Assembly (NCBI GenBank): GCA_013180625.2 | Contig: SNVD02006992.1 | Location: forward strand, 186,001 to 250,000 | Length of the DNA: 64,000 bases | DNA from: Boswellia sacra | Lineage: Eukaryota; Streptophyta; Magnoliopsida; Sapindales; Burseraceae | Reading direction: 5' to 3' | Shown here: one piece after another, positions 22,501-34,445 of the stretch | Position numbering within the stretch: the stretch's first letter is position 1 | Layout: the number at the start of each line of letters is the position of its first letter | Translations under genes and position numbers: made by a program | The notes under the pieces: model-generated | What the model was told of the DNA's origin: nothing | What the model saw: the letters and a program-made list of their open reading frames with translations, nothing else | The model's database searches: none

Positions 22501-24091
22501 TAATTGATATTATTAGGGGTGACTGTAACACGTTTGGTAAAATAATATGATAAAAATTAGAGGGTGTAAATGTTATAGGGGGTTGATTGCAAAAAATATA
22601 AATATTATAGGGGTTAATTACAAAAATATAAATGTTTAGGGGCGGGGCGGGACGGGTCCAATTTGTTCAAAAATTTTTTGCCCCGCCCCGCAACGGGGCA
22701 ATGGGGCGGGGCGGGGCAAAAAAAATTTGAACGGGGCGGGGCTGGGTACCGGTCGCCCCGGACCCGCCCTGCCCCATTGCCATCCCTATCTGTGTCAAGG
22801 GGCCAGTGGATCTTATCTGACCAGGGGGTCGATGATATTTTATGTCTCAGGGGGTCGATTGATAATTTTCATCCAAGTCACGAACGGACTGTTTTCCTGT
22901 GTCCAAGCACGATCACTCTTTTTGGGGATTGGAGATCGGCTAATTCTGAGTCGAACTAGATGGGTGGTGTCGACTCACTTGCAGGTCCTGGGGACTTTCA
23001 TGATGAAAACTTTTTTTACAACTTGTTTTTGCGTTTTCAATGTGTTTTAGCCGGAATTTGATGTCGGCCAAGAAGGAAAACTTGCAGATCGTTGTCGGAT
23101 CTATCCGATGATGGTAGAGATGAGATCTCGCTTGCTCATTGACAATTTTTTGGTGACTTTCTAATGACTTTCTGACAACTTTTCGACGATACTGACGGTG
23201 AATCTTAGCTGCTGATGGTGTGGGCTTTCTTCTTCCTCCACCTTTTTGTGGCTCTGATACCACTTTGTCGGATATTAATACAAAAAAATTTTGAAAACTC
23301 ACTCTTTATTTCTTTATTCTTTAAATTTTAAATTCTACACACACTTAAACAAATTAAAAAAAAAAACACTCTATTTATATAATATTCATGGTAATTTTAA
23401 TTCTTCTACGAAAATAAATCCTAATTCTACTTAAACTTAATTTTAATTCTTAAACAAAACTTAAATCCAAAGATAAATAAAGTTTATTTCCAACCATATA
23501 ATTTAAGAACACGTACGTTAAGAAAAACTGATCTGGAATGAGAGTTTTAATTAGAAAGATGTATTTGATAAAGGTTTAATTAATCGATCAAAAACTTTAT
23601 GATCAATACAAAATGCATGCTTAGTACATTAATAATTAATCCATTAAAGTTACCTAGTTTGAGGGAAAATCATAGGACAGTTATGACGGTAGAATTTGTT
23701 GATATCGTTAGCAGCTTTTATGGGTCTCCCCTGCTCGTTGGGAGCTGTTAGCATGGTGGCTATCAACCCACCTGTGCTTGTTCCTGCAATAATATCAAAA
23801 TAATCTGCAATTCTCGCCTTTGGACCATCCAATTCCTAGCAAAAGGTATAAAAGCACAATCGAAACATATATTATACTGTAACCGAGAAAAAAAAAAAAG
23901 GCCACTTGAAGACATAGATGAATGAGAAAAAGCTATGGTTAATTTGTTTAGTGTCTTTGCAGAGGTATATATACCTGAAGCTTGGATTCAAGAAAGGCTA
24001 AAAGAGTGCCGGGAATGAGACCTCTAACGCCACCTCCATCAATGCTCAGAACAGTGATTAGTTTCTTTCCTCTAGGAAATCTAGAAGCCAT
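16536..24091 (-). CDS. Patatin-like phospholipase gene B (378 aa, six exons)
   Basis: Exons: 23975-24091, 23654-23835, 17534-17690, 17295-17456, 16871-17164, 16536-16760. Lengths sum to 1137 nt and every phase joins with GT-AG borders. Exon 1 has the oxyanion GGGVRG, exon 2 the nucleophile elbow GTSTGG and exon 4 the catalytic Asp in [12 protein letters not shown]. Exon 5 has [10 protein letters not shown], and exon 6 ends [14 protein letters not shown]. Length is close to the 380-410 aa usual for plant patatin-like proteins (lipid acyl hydrolases). The exon 3 acceptor is placed at GTGAG|AAGG because only that keeps frame. Intron 2 (17691-23653, about 6 kb) contains a dead Copia element in the same orientation, yet no exon is damaged. 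Whether the intron is spliced efficiently is unknown. Gene A is a paralog. Confidence 0.88.
17785..17989 (-). repeat. 3' LTR of the intronic Copia element
   Basis: 205 bp, bounded by TGTTGGAAAT and TTTCCAACA on the plus strand. It pairs with 23266-23496, with many substitutions and a gap near CTACTTAAACTTAATTTT, so the insertion is old. Confidence 0.8.
17997..22116 (-). pseudogene. Degenerate gag-pol of the intronic Copia element
   Basis: In order on the minus strand: gag start [20 protein letters not shown] (22116), a Gly/Arg-rich stretch (RGQGRGQ, 21430) and CCHC-like knuckles (21180-21280). Then come protease [10 protein letters not shown] (about 21050), integrase with GLPYVNH...CEGC (20600), integrase end (20133-19804), RT with [10 protein letters not shown] and [10 protein letters not shown] (19529-19155), the YMDD box (about 18950) and RNase [14 protein letters not shown] (18170). 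At least eight frame breaks or stops separate these. The first integrase catalytic Asp is Asn (LELIHANEC, where the family has HAD). It cannot encode a working polyprotein. Confidence 0.8.
22276..22788. mobile_element. 513-bp GC-rich non-autonomous hAT element with exact 8-bp target duplication
   Basis: Termini are TAGGGGTGGCAAT and ATTGCCATCCCTA, near-perfect inverted repeats. They are flanked by TCTGTGTC at 22268-22275 and again at 22789-22796. An 8-bp duplication with TAGGGGTGGCAA ends is the signature of the hAT superfamily. Subterminal regions are packed with CCCCGCC/GGGGCGGGG repeats; the core (22460-22640) is AT-rich. No transposase. It lies in the leader of the Copia element, so it is younger than that insertion. 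Confidence 0.88.
23266..23496 (-). repeat. 5' LTR of the intronic Copia element
   Basis: About 231 bp, bounded by TGTCGGATAT and TTTCCAACCA on the plus strand, and partner of 17785-17989. The terminal TGTTGG/CCAACA inverted repeat is mutated here. Confidence 0.8.
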
Positions 24092-25642
24092 GTTGCTTCA
24101 AAAGAACTTTCAGATATTGAGGTATATGGTAAAGCAATATTGATCTGCTTACTGCTTCGTGAGATAGTATCGACGAACCCAAAAGCGGTTTCTGTTAAAG
24201 GGCGAAAATAAAAAATAAAAAAAGACTAGTGTAGTCAACTTATGTAGAGATAAAGAGTAAAAAAAGACTAGTGTAAGACTACAGTGTAGTTGATGTATGT
24301 ATACGCGGTGCAGCTGAGGTATGCATACACGTGCTGTTTTTACAATTTTTAAGGGAAAAGCAGTGGCTGTATCGTACAGTCGCTGCACTTTAGCTTTTGC
24401 CGTCAATTTATGTAGAGGTAAAAGTAATTTCTTACAAATTTATTCAATTTTAATGTTTAATTAAAATAATTATAACGAATGATGTATTAATTATTCAATG
24501 ATGTAACGTAAATTTATATAAATAATTTATAAAAATATTACTATTTATTAATATCTAATGATTAATTTAAATAGTTTATTTATATGCACGGAGAGCTAAG
24601 GGTTTTTTTTTTTAAACTATTTGATGTCTATTAAAGGTTGACTGGGGGCTTTTTTTCCCCTTCTTAGTTGGAAATGTTGGCTGGCCCCGTAATGAAAATC
24701 CCACAAGAAAAAACAACCATCCACAAGGATTATAGTTATGGTAAAGACAAACTTAGTTGATGTTCTTCATCTAATATTTAATATTATTGAAACCTTTTAT
24801 CGTGACTAGAGAAACCAAATAGAGAACTAAATTAAATGCCTCGTTGGAATTTGTCTTTTAAAAATTCATTATGTTGAAGTTTCTTCCATATCAGACAAAA
24901 TAAGTTGAATCCCCAACCTTACCGTCAACGTTTGGTGACTTGGAAATAACTAAAAAACGTTGGGTAAATAAATATTAATAAAGAATAATTTAAGAAGGTA
25001 AAAAAGAAATTGGATATTTATAATATTCGATAACGCAACATACGTATTAAAAACAAATGTCGATTTTAAAATCATAAAAAATTATTTTACTAAAATATTT
25101 TATAAATTTTAATCAATATATTATACATAAAAAAAATTAATCATTAAATTAGATATCGAAAATCCCCTCTATGATCACGTCAGGTGACGAGGCGACTAGG
25201 TTTTTTTTTGTTTAATATTGACCTCGATTTGATTGCTTTCACGTGGTGCGGCTCTGACGGACGGATATAATACGACTATTGACTTTGAAAGATCTATATT
25301 GACTTTGAAAGATAAAAAGACTAAAATGAAAAAAATCATCTCTGTCGTTTATTTATTTATTGTTATTTTGTTTTTTGAATGATTGTATCCCAAACAAAAC
25401 TAAGGGGATATTATCAAAAACCAAGGCCAAGCAACTCTTATACAGGAGATGCTGCCGCCCACTTAGACCAATAATTTTAGTTCCGTTTTGCATTACATGT
25501 TCTCCGTTTTAAGTCTTCATAACTCAAGTGCTTGTGTTCTTCTGCCAAACGGCTTCTTCATTGCATGAGTGCTCCATTTCTTCAGTTCCTCACTTTACTT
25601 CAAAAATATATTTGGGAGGTAATTGTACTCGTGAGGTAGACT
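24092..25642. other. Upstream region of patatin gene B and intergenic DNA
   Basis: 24092-24260 resembles the leader of gene A, which supports common promoter ancestry close to the ATG; the similarity is lost further upstream. The rest is AT-rich with no gene or clear repeat that I can support. Confidence 0.5.
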
Positions 25643-25931
25643 TGAATTCTGGAAATTTTGAGAAATAAACAATTACACAGCTCTACCCCGTTCTACTCTT
25701 CATTCACTGATTATAAAGAACTTAGGATAAATCCTGTTTGTACACTTGTCAACAGATCAAGGCTATTGATAGAAATATTCTAACAAGCTCTGATGTGGCA
25801 AATTCTAGAAATCTCTCCCAACAGCTAAGCAACAGCTACTGATTTATGCAGAGAATAAAACAAATACAATTATAATTATGCAGGAAATTATTCTAAATGC
25901 ACTAATATAAAACTAATGACTTGTCTTAACA
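25643..25931 (-). repeat. 3' LTR of the 25.6-30.7 kb Copia element
   Basis: 289 bp, TGAATTCTGG...CTTAACA on the plus strand. By eye it differs from the 5' LTR at about 12 positions plus one 6-bp indel, roughly 4 percent. Confidence 0.9.
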
Positions 25932-28900
25932 TCCCCCTTCAAACTGGAGGGTGTATCTGTAACCCCCAGTTTGTCTCTAAGCTGAATAAACTTAGAAGTT
26001 GATAACGGTTTTGTCATGCCATCTGCAAGTTGATCACAAGAGGGTACATGTCTCACTTCCAGCAGCTTTTGTAGAACTCTGTCTCTTACAAAATGAAGAT
26101 CGATTTCAATGTGTTTAGTGCGGGCATGATACACTGGATTGGCTGCAAGCGCATTAGCACTTGTGTTATCACACCACACAACAGGACAAGTAGCAAGAGA
26201 AACCTGGAGTTCTTGTAAAAGTGACTGAATCCACACTATCTCAGCAGTAACTTGGGCCAGAGCTTTGTATTCTGACTCAGTACTAGATCTTGAGACAACT
26301 GATTGTTTCTTTGATTGCCAAGAAATAAGAGATTCACCTAAGAACACACAATAGCCACCAACTGATTTTTTGTCTTCGGGACTACAAGCCCAATCTGCAT
26401 CTGAATGTGAGCAAAATTCTATCTGTTGGCTTGATATGTAATCCATAGCTTGCTGTACCTTTAAGATACCTTAAGACTCTTTTGATTGTCTGCCAATGTA
26501 TCAAGGAAGGTGCCTGCATATATTGACTTAATTTATTTACAATATAAGTAATGTCAGGTCTAGTGAGGGTAAGGTATTGTAGGGAGCCTATGACACTTCT
26601 ATAAAGTGTTGCATTTGAGAATAATTCTGGAGACATATCAAGCTTGCCAACAGTAGCAGGAGTGGGACATGGTTTGAGATTCATCATCTGTAATTTCTGT
26701 AGCTGATCAAAAACATATTTGGATTGGTTCAAGTATAGCCCAGTTGCATCCCTTCTTGTCTCAATGCCTAGAAAGTAATGAAGTTCACCTAAATCCTTTA
26801 AACTAAACTTTTTGTTCAGCTTACAAATAAACCTCTGTATACAATCTATATCACTTCCTGTCACTATTATATCATCAACATATATCAATACTAAGATCAA
26901 TTTTCCAGATTCTTGGAATATAAACAAAGAAGGGTCAGCTTTAGAATTATAAAACTTCCAATCCAAGAGTGTTTGTCTTAACCTGTCAAACCAGGCCCTT
27001 GGAGCTTGCTTGAGACCATAGAGAGCTTTATTTAACTTGCACACAAAATCAGGCCTCTCTTTATCTTCATATCCTTTAGGTTGTTTCATGAAAACAGTTT
27101 CAGTCAAGCTACCATTGAGAAATGCATTATTTATGTCAAGTTGTCTAATACTCCAATCTCTTGAAACAACAAGTGTAAGAATTATCCTAATGGTTGAAGC
27201 CTTCACCACAAGACTGAAAGTTTTTGTAAAATCAATCCCTGGATTTTGATGGAATCCTTTTGCAACGAGTCTGGCCTTGTGCCTATTAATGGATCCATCA
27301 GAGTTCAGCTTGACTTTAAACACCCACTTGTTGCCCACTACATTGTATTTAGGATTACAAGGTACCAAGTTCCATGTTTCATTCTTCATTAGAGCCTGAA
27401 ATTCTGAATCCATTGCTTGCTTCCAATGTGAAGATTGCAAAGCTTCTTGAACATTCATAGGCTCTCTTGAATACAAATCATGATCAGATGATCCCAAGGA
27501 TGTTGTTGAGGAATAAATCTTAGGCTTGAAAATTCCATCTTTGGCTCTAGTAATCATAGGATGGCAAGGTTTTGGTGTTTGAGTATTATTGGTTTGCTGA
27601 TCAGGTCTTAAAGAATTATTCAATTCAATATTAAGATTTGGTTCAGGTGAAGAGATTTCAAAATCTGAGAAGGGTAATGAAGAAGGATTACCAGGAGAGA
27701 ATGCTGCAGGGGAATTTAAAGTTAGATCTTTATCAGATTTGTCACTATTAGACTTGTCATCAATAGTTTGAGCTAATCCTGTATCATTAACACGTTGAGG
27801 TACATGAATGGAGGACCAAGAGACAACATTATATTGATCTTTAGATCTTTCTACAAACCTAGTATTTAGAAAGCCATTTTGGAAGGGGAACTCATCTTCA
27901 TTAAATCTCACGTGCCTAGAAATGAAAATTTTTCCAGTGGAGCAAAGACATTTAAAACCTTTATGAACATCACTATACCCTAAGAAAACACACTTAGAAG
28001 AATGAAACTGAAATTTGTGATCTTGATAAGGCCTGAGACATGGAAAGCATGCACAACCGAAAATTCTCATCATTTTATAGTCTGGAACTTTGTTGTACAA
28101 CTTTTGTAGAGGTGAAATTCCATTAAGAACAGGTGTTGGTAGTCTATTAATCAAATAAGTTGCTGTTTGGAAAGCCTCCCACCAATATCTAAGTGGCATG
28201 CTAGCTTGAGCTAAAAGAGTTAACCCCATTTCAACTATATGTCTATGTTTCCTCTCAGCTTTTCCATTTTGCTCATGTGTGTAAGGGCAAGGATGCCTAA
28301 AAGAGATGCCATTCTGGCTTAAAACCTTAGCAAATGTCCTATATTCTCCTCCCCAATCTGTTTGCATGCACTTTATTTTTTTGTCAAAGGTGTTTTCAAC
28401 AAGTTTTTTAAATTGAATAAAGGTGTTTAATGCCTCATATTTAGATTTGAGAGGGTATATCCATGTATATCGGGTGTACTCATCTATGAAATGTATATAA
28501 TATTTGAAGCCAGAATTGGATTGAATGGGTGAAGGCCCCCAAATGTCTGAATGGATAATTTCAAGAGATTGAGACGTTTTAGTGACTGAATTCTTAAAAG
28601 GGAGAAGATGAGATTTCCCTAACTGGCATGCATCACAAAACTCAGAATTTTCATTGATCACAAATTGCTCATTACAACTTTTCAATGCTTGACTCAGGAC
28701 TCTAACTGAGGGATGTCCTAACCGTTTATGCCAAATATTCCCTGGACTAGATTTTGACTCAAAAGGAACATGAGAATTTGCAATAAAACTAACATGACTA
28801 ATTCGAAACTGTTTTCGATCATTCTTCCTAGACTTTTGAAACTTTGATTGACTCTTTTTTGTGGAATCAATAGGACATTTAGGAACAGGACAAAACTGAT

Positions 28901-30266
28901 AAAGTCCATCTTTAATTTTCCCTTGCAGCAGTACCTCCTTGGTGTCCTTCTCCTTCACAAGACAAACATGAGAGTAAAATTCAATGAAAACATTATTATC
29001 AGATGTTAACTTAGAGATGCTCAAAAGATTTTTTGTTATTTCAGGAACACATAAGATATCTCTAAGTTTCAGATTTGTTTTATATGTGGGTAATATGGAA
29101 GAGCCAACATATGAAATAGATAATTGATTACCATTACCTACAGATAGAGATTTCTCACCATTGTATTCATTTTTCATGGACATCATCCCTGGATCAGCTG
29201 TGACATGATTGGTGGCACCACTATCTGCATACCAAGCTTCATCAACAACAGTCTCTGGTGCAGCAATAAAGGCTGAAGTTTGGTTGTTGTTGCGCCAAGG
29301 TTGATTGTTGTTCTTGTTGTTGGTGTTCCTATTGTTAGAGGTTCCCATGTAGCTGAAATCACCTCTGTAGAAACAAATTGAAGCTGGATGACCATATTTG
29401 CCACATATTTGACAAGTTGGTTTGGAATTATTCTTAAATCTTCCACCCTTGCCATTAAATCCTCCTTCAGTTCTTTGGTTTATGTTTTGATTTGGAGTTC
29501 TATTTCCTCCTTGGGCTGCATTCAGATTTTGATTTGGCTGCCGTTTAAAGAAATTTCCACGAGTCTTGTTGCTCACTAGATTTGCTGATGCTTGATTTAA
29601 GGTCAGATTGTTGAAAGAGTTAAGTCTTTCCAATCTTGTTTCATAGCTCAGTAGTGTTGCTTGCATTTCTTGCCAACTCATGGAGTCTTTGTCAAGGATC
29701 TGAACCACTATTGGTGTATACTCAGCATCCAAACCACCAGTGACAAAGGAGATCAATTCACCAGTTGGAACGGGATGTCCTCCTACAGCTAAACTATCAG
29801 CTAGCCTTTTCATGGTTAGGAGATACTCTGACATGCTCATGGAACCCTTCCTGGTGGTCTGAATAGCTAGCCTATAGTTTGAAATCTTAGACTTGTTTTG
29901 AGCACCACACAGATCTTTAAGTGCCTTCCATAGATCTTTAGAAGTGGAGCAATCAATAACTTGAGCAGCAACAGATTCAGTAAGTGAGCTAAGTATCCAT
30001 CCTAAGAGAAGATTATCAGTAGCTACCCAATCTTCATAATCAGGATTCAGTTGTTGCTCAATATTAGGATCACTTGCAGACCCAGAGCTAGATCTAATAA
30101 ATTTAGGAGGGCAAGGTCTAGTTCCTAGGATAAACCCCTCTAGTCTATTGCCTCTAATAGTTGGAAGAAGTAAAGAGCTCCAAACTTTATAATTATCTGA
30201 ATCTATATCTAACTTGACAGAAAATGAGTAGTTCATATTACTCCCGAAGGGTGAGCTTGAGTTCAT
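25913..30266 (-). pseudogene. Copia gag-pol, one frameshift before RNase H
   Basis: A 1294-residue frame starts MNSSSPFGSNMNYSF at 30266, shortly after the primer-binding site. It holds UBN2-type gag, zinc knuckle CQICGKYGHPASIC, protease WYADSGATNH, integrase HHCC (WHKRLGHP...CDAC), integrase catalytic TDWGGEY and the KAERKHRH region. RT follows with QLDINNAFLNG, LYGLKQAPRAWF and YVDDIIVTG. The frame is lost around 26400-26430. RNase H continues in another frame from about 26446 (HSDADWACSPEDKKS, STESEYKAL, ARTKHIEIDLHFVRD) to a stop at 25913. The lesion is a single small indel; all catalytic residues I can check are present. A frame loss there removes RNase H, so this copy is not autonomous as it stands. 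Confidence 0.85.
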
Positions 30267-30382
30267 ACTGCAGGTCTAGCCATAGAACTCATTCTTGATG
30301 ATGAGTGAGCTGTGTTACTTGGACCCCCAATGCTTAAATCATCAGACATAGTAGCGTAGGCCAGAGTGCTCTGATACCAACT

Positions 30383-30665
30383 TGAATTCTGGAGATGTTG
30401 AGAAATAAACACAGCTCTACACTGTTCTACTCTTCATTCACTGATTATAAAGAACTTAGAATAAATCTTGTTTGTACACTTGTCAACAGATCAAGGCTAT
30501 TGATAGAAATATTCTAACAAACTCTGATGTGGCAAATTCCAAAAATCTCTCCTAACAGCTAAGCAACAGCTACTGATTTATGCAGAGAATAAAACAAATA
30601 CAATCATAATTATGCAGGAAATTATTCTAAATGCACTAATATAAAACTAATGACTTGTCTTAACA
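30383..30665 (-). repeat. 5' LTR of the 25.6-30.7 kb Copia element
   Basis: 283 bp, partner of 25643-25931. On the minus strand its last bases are followed within three bases by the tRNA-iMet primer-binding site. Confidence 0.9.
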
Positions 30666-33600
30666 ATATCATACCAATTCCAACAGGGTATTTTTGAGAG
30701 ATCCCCAGGATCGAACAATTATATTCTCGTTAAACTTAATTTCCTTCTACAAGAGGGGTTTTCAACAAGAAGGAAATTAGAGTCTATCATTTAATTTCCA
30801 TAGCAAAATGCATACAGACATACATATATAAAACTTCAATTAATTAATTAAGACGATGAAGTCTAATGCCTTGACAATCTTACGCATAAACAAGATATAA
30901 TAAAATATTAAGATCATAAAATCTCTTGAAAACATGCAAATAATATTCGACCAAAGCATCAAGCATAAAACTTGTAATATATATAAATAGCTGGTTACAA
31001 TCTTAATTAAAACAAACCTGCAAAACTGCTTAGTTCTTTCTTCTGGTGTTTTAGATTCTCTGATGCTTGATACTCATCCAAAGTAGCGAACCGCTTTCCA
31101 CTGTTAATTAAGCGAAATAAAGCTTTATTTTTACTAATTGTACATTCTAAAAGCTTGATTTTTTTACTAATTGTTGAATATTTAAGACCTTTTAAACTTT
31201 GAATATATCATAATAGCCAATATACTGCTTCGCTATCGTTTTCTGTTGAGGTAAGATCATTTATTAATGTCATCACGTTAATTCCTTGAGATGGAATCAC
31301 CTCTAGATAAATCAATTCGTAGAGTTTTGAGCACCAGAAATGCGATTAAAATCACATAGGTCGAAGTCACCACGCGTGTATGATACAGGCGTTCTAATTG
31401 GTTGAACGTATCAACAATGAGTAAATCTAACGGTTTCTTAATTTCCAATCATATAGAATCGCCAACGTAAACACGATTTTGATAAGAAATGTGTTAACCT
31501 GACATGATATGAAGTTCCACGGTAAGTTCGTGTTGCATTCAATGCAAATTTTAGATACAAGGGCGGTCAAGAACTCTATATGTTTGTAATCTCTTCTTGC
31601 AGTTGTTCTGGCTCCTGATAAATGAAATATAAAACAGCTCAATTAAGAATTGTTTGGTTATTTTGTGGATATCCAACGGCAGTCATGACATCAGGCTCTC
31701 TATATAATCTGGCTTATTCTTGAGTCTGAATAGCCATAAAGTACTTTAAAAGAAAAAAATGTTATTGCCATGAATCCATGATTCAGCTATCACATGAGGG
31801 CGAACGTTTCAGGGTTGGGGCACTAGAAGAAGTCTAGGTTATGCAGAAATGATATTTGAGATTGAGGTATTTCAAGATTCTTATGATTGTGTTCGAGCAG
31901 AACTTGTGGTTGCATATATAATTGTATCCTTATTTTCCTTTCTAGCCATCCACTCGCTCTCGAAGTTTTGCCTAATTGGATGATTGAATCAAGTTGAGGT
32001 TTTCATTTGGAACTAAATAATTAGAAGAAAAAAAATATCAACGCTAGGGTTTTTAGAGGAGCAAAAAGAATTTTATCCTCCTTGCGTGTAATCTTTATGT
32101 GTGAGAATGTTGTACTTTCTTATCATTTGAGGACTGATCACTTTGGTTTTCAGGTCACTGCTAATCTCATGGGCTCTTTCTCCATGTCATGTTGTAGTCA
32201 GATTGCTATAATTTATGGCACATCTGCATTCTTTTCTTATTTTCCTTTTCGAGAAGTTTTAATTGCTTAGAAAAAGAATTTTCAAGGCCTCAGAGTCATT
32301 GGAAACAAATTTTCTAATGTCAGAAGACTTGATCTAGTTCATCCTTGGAGTCCACAGAGGTAACTATTAAAGCTACAAGTTTGGAATTGGGGCAGCAGGC
32401 GGAGGACTTACTCAGAAGCCGGATACTTACTCTTCATTATGTAGCAAAAATCTTCACTAATTATTTAGACTTGACCTCTTTGACTCTTCTGTTAATAGAT
32501 AAGTATATATTCTTCGCAATTCATGTTAATGCATCAAATGCATGGGGCTACATACTTAAATAATGATCTCTATATAGCTCTATTGATTGGTTTGCAGGCA
32601 AGATGCAACATTTTCCTCTAACAAATACATGGTCGAAGATGTATAATACATATACATTTGAATTAAATGCGTTAGGCGTGTAACTTGCCTGAAACTATAT
32701 ATTGATATGATATTTGGCATGGTTTTTGTTACATGCAGGGCTATTGCAGTGTATAGCTTATCATAAATTAAACACCATTTTAGAATCTTTAAACCTAATC
32801 AATTCTGTTTGAACTGGAATAAAAAACAATGCATTTATTTATTTCTTTCACGCGACAGGCAAATCGATTAAAAGAATTACAAAGGAAACTTTGTTGATAA
32901 AAGTTCCAGAAGGCATCTATGGTATCAATAGCTATTGTACAAAAATCAAACTGAAATCCTAAAATTACATGAAGTTTGTTGCCACAGCTTCACCCTTATG
33001 CATCAATATAATATTCTACTTCTTATGGCAAATTAACATTATTATATTAATATATTGAATGTTGATGAAATTAACAAATGCAATTTTCTGATTTTTACTT
33101 CAGAAGAATAGTAGAAATGCATCCTCTCATTTGGGGGTTCTCAGTTAATTTCTTCAGTTAATTAACAGAAAAGATCATTACATAGTTAGAATGAAAAAAA
33201 TCTTAACTACCCATAAATACTAAAATCTATGTATTATAAAATTTTTAAATGTAAAAGCATTTAAATCATACGAATATCTTCCCTTTTATAAGAGATTGTC
33301 ATTAAAAAAAAAAAATAGAACGAGAAAATTGTGAAGCCTTTTCACGGGAGCTATTCAATTCTTATTAATTGTAAAATTAATTAATCAACAATAAATGATG
33401 TTGCATCATTACAAATGTCATATACACTTTAATTATCATAAAAATGTTGTTTTAACTAAGTAATGATGCCCTTCTCAAATGATATGTATTTAACTATATA
33501 ATTATTATCAAGTAGATGAGTTGATAATGTGTTGAATAATGTAGTAATTTTAAACTCATGCCAAGTCATTTGAGATGCATGAGTTTGGGAAGTATTTTAA

Positions 33601-34437
33601 TACTCTTATGTAATTAATTGTTTACTTTATAGGTTTCGACAAAAATATTTTCATCAAAAGTAGTCTTAATATATTTCTTAAGAGTACATATTAAAACCTC
33701 AAAAACAGTATAAGTTTTCCTAAAAATTATATTCGATGATTAAAAATTTGTCAGAAAAAAAGTAATATATTAATTAGAAATCATTGAATGCATAATCTTC
33801 AAAGGAAATTACATAACATTGAACATATCAGTATTAGATCTTAGAATATACATTGAGACGAGCAATTTTAAGAGCGGCTTAGCTTATAATGCAGCCCATA
33901 AATGAGGTTGGAACACCATGAACCAAGCCTAAAAAATAATATATAAGAATTGTGTCAGAAGTGCATGGCCAGCCAAGTCGATGTAAGCCCTGAGTTTCAT
34001 AACACAGAAGCCCATCGTAGCATAGCGAGCATACACTGCCAATGTAGTGTAGCATTGTAGGTCCCATCTCTGGAAGGACTCCATGTGCCCAGAAACCCGG
34101 CAAAATCTTGGAGCTCCCTAAGAAAGGATTATGCTCTATAATCGTTAGGAAACGGCTAGGGTACAGCTGGATCCAAGCCATTTTCAACTTTTTTAAGCAT
34201 TTACAAATTTATTTACAAAATTTGCAACTTTTATTTTTTTTATTTTATTTAAAAAGTCATGCATTAGTACATTAGTTTATTGTAGCATGACCCTTGATCC
34301 ACAGTTCTAGGGTCTATATATTACTATAAACTGGTAGAGGTTCAAGAAATCATATTATAAAATTTAACATCGCGGAATTTTGTTTAATTCAAAGCTAAAT
34401 ACATCAAACTCTAATATTTAGTTTCTTTGGAGGTTTC
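30666..34437. other. Intergenic DNA with remnants shared with 57.9-59.2 kb
   Basis: Positions 30750-30830 (GTTTTCAACAAGAAGGAAAT) recur at 58465-58535. Positions 30940-31080 (ending in a GATTCTCTGATGCT block) recur at 57960-58110 and more weakly at 58860-58980. These look like duplicated leader or promoter sequence of one gene family. No intact gene is seen; the rest is AT-rich. Confidence 0.5.
32169..32270 (+). pseudogene. Possible broken NLR N-terminus
   Basis: Reads MGSFSMSCCSQIAIIYG... to an early stop and is preceded by TTTTCAG, an acceptor-like site. The opening resembles the MGS/MGN-F-S-I-S-C start of RPS5-type plant NLR proteins. Too short for certainty; no NB-ARC motif follows. Confidence 0.2.
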
Positions 34438-34445
34438 ATTCCCAA

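Larger units (their letters stand above)
17785..23496 (-). mobile_element. Old Copia retrotransposon in intron 2 of patatin gene B
   Basis: Two diverged LTRs bracket a decayed gag-pol on the minus strand. The polypurine tract AAGTTTAAGGGGGGG (minus strand) lies next to the 3' LTR (about 17990-18004). The primer-binding site TGGTATCAGAGCCA is at 23249-23262, three bases from the 5' LTR. Flanks read GTATA on the left and (C)ATATA on the right, a possible degenerate 5-bp target duplication. A GC-rich hAT MITE sits in its leader at 22276-22788. Without the MITE the element is about 5.2 kb. Polyprotein motifs fit the Tork group of plant Copia; the lineage is tentative. Confidence 0.85.
25643..30665 (-). 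mobile_element. Copia retrotransposon with a nearly intact polyprotein (about 5.0 kb)
   Basis: LTRs at 25643-25931 and 30383-30665. The polypurine tract CCAGTTTGAAGGGGGA (minus strand) is next to the 3' LTR. The primer-binding site TGGTATCAGAGC (minus strand) is at 30368-30379. The polyprotein reads gag, protease, integrase, RT, RNase H (Copia order), with wording like the Ale/Retrofit lineage and like the element at 59.9-64 kb. The flanking 5-mers AGACT and ATATC do not match, so no target duplication survives. Confidence 0.9.

Noticed and set aside
22940..23302. 120-codon minus-strand open frame between LTR and gag of the intronic Copia
   Set aside because: It spans the primer-binding site and leader, which cannot be a normal coding region.
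32345..32563. 72-codon open frame downstream of the NLR-like start
   Set aside because: No coiled-coil, P-loop or LRR pattern; not linked in frame to the preceding fragment.
33879..34187. 102-codon open frame on the minus strand
   Set aside because: No recognisable domain, no splice logic and no paralog in the window; treated as chance.
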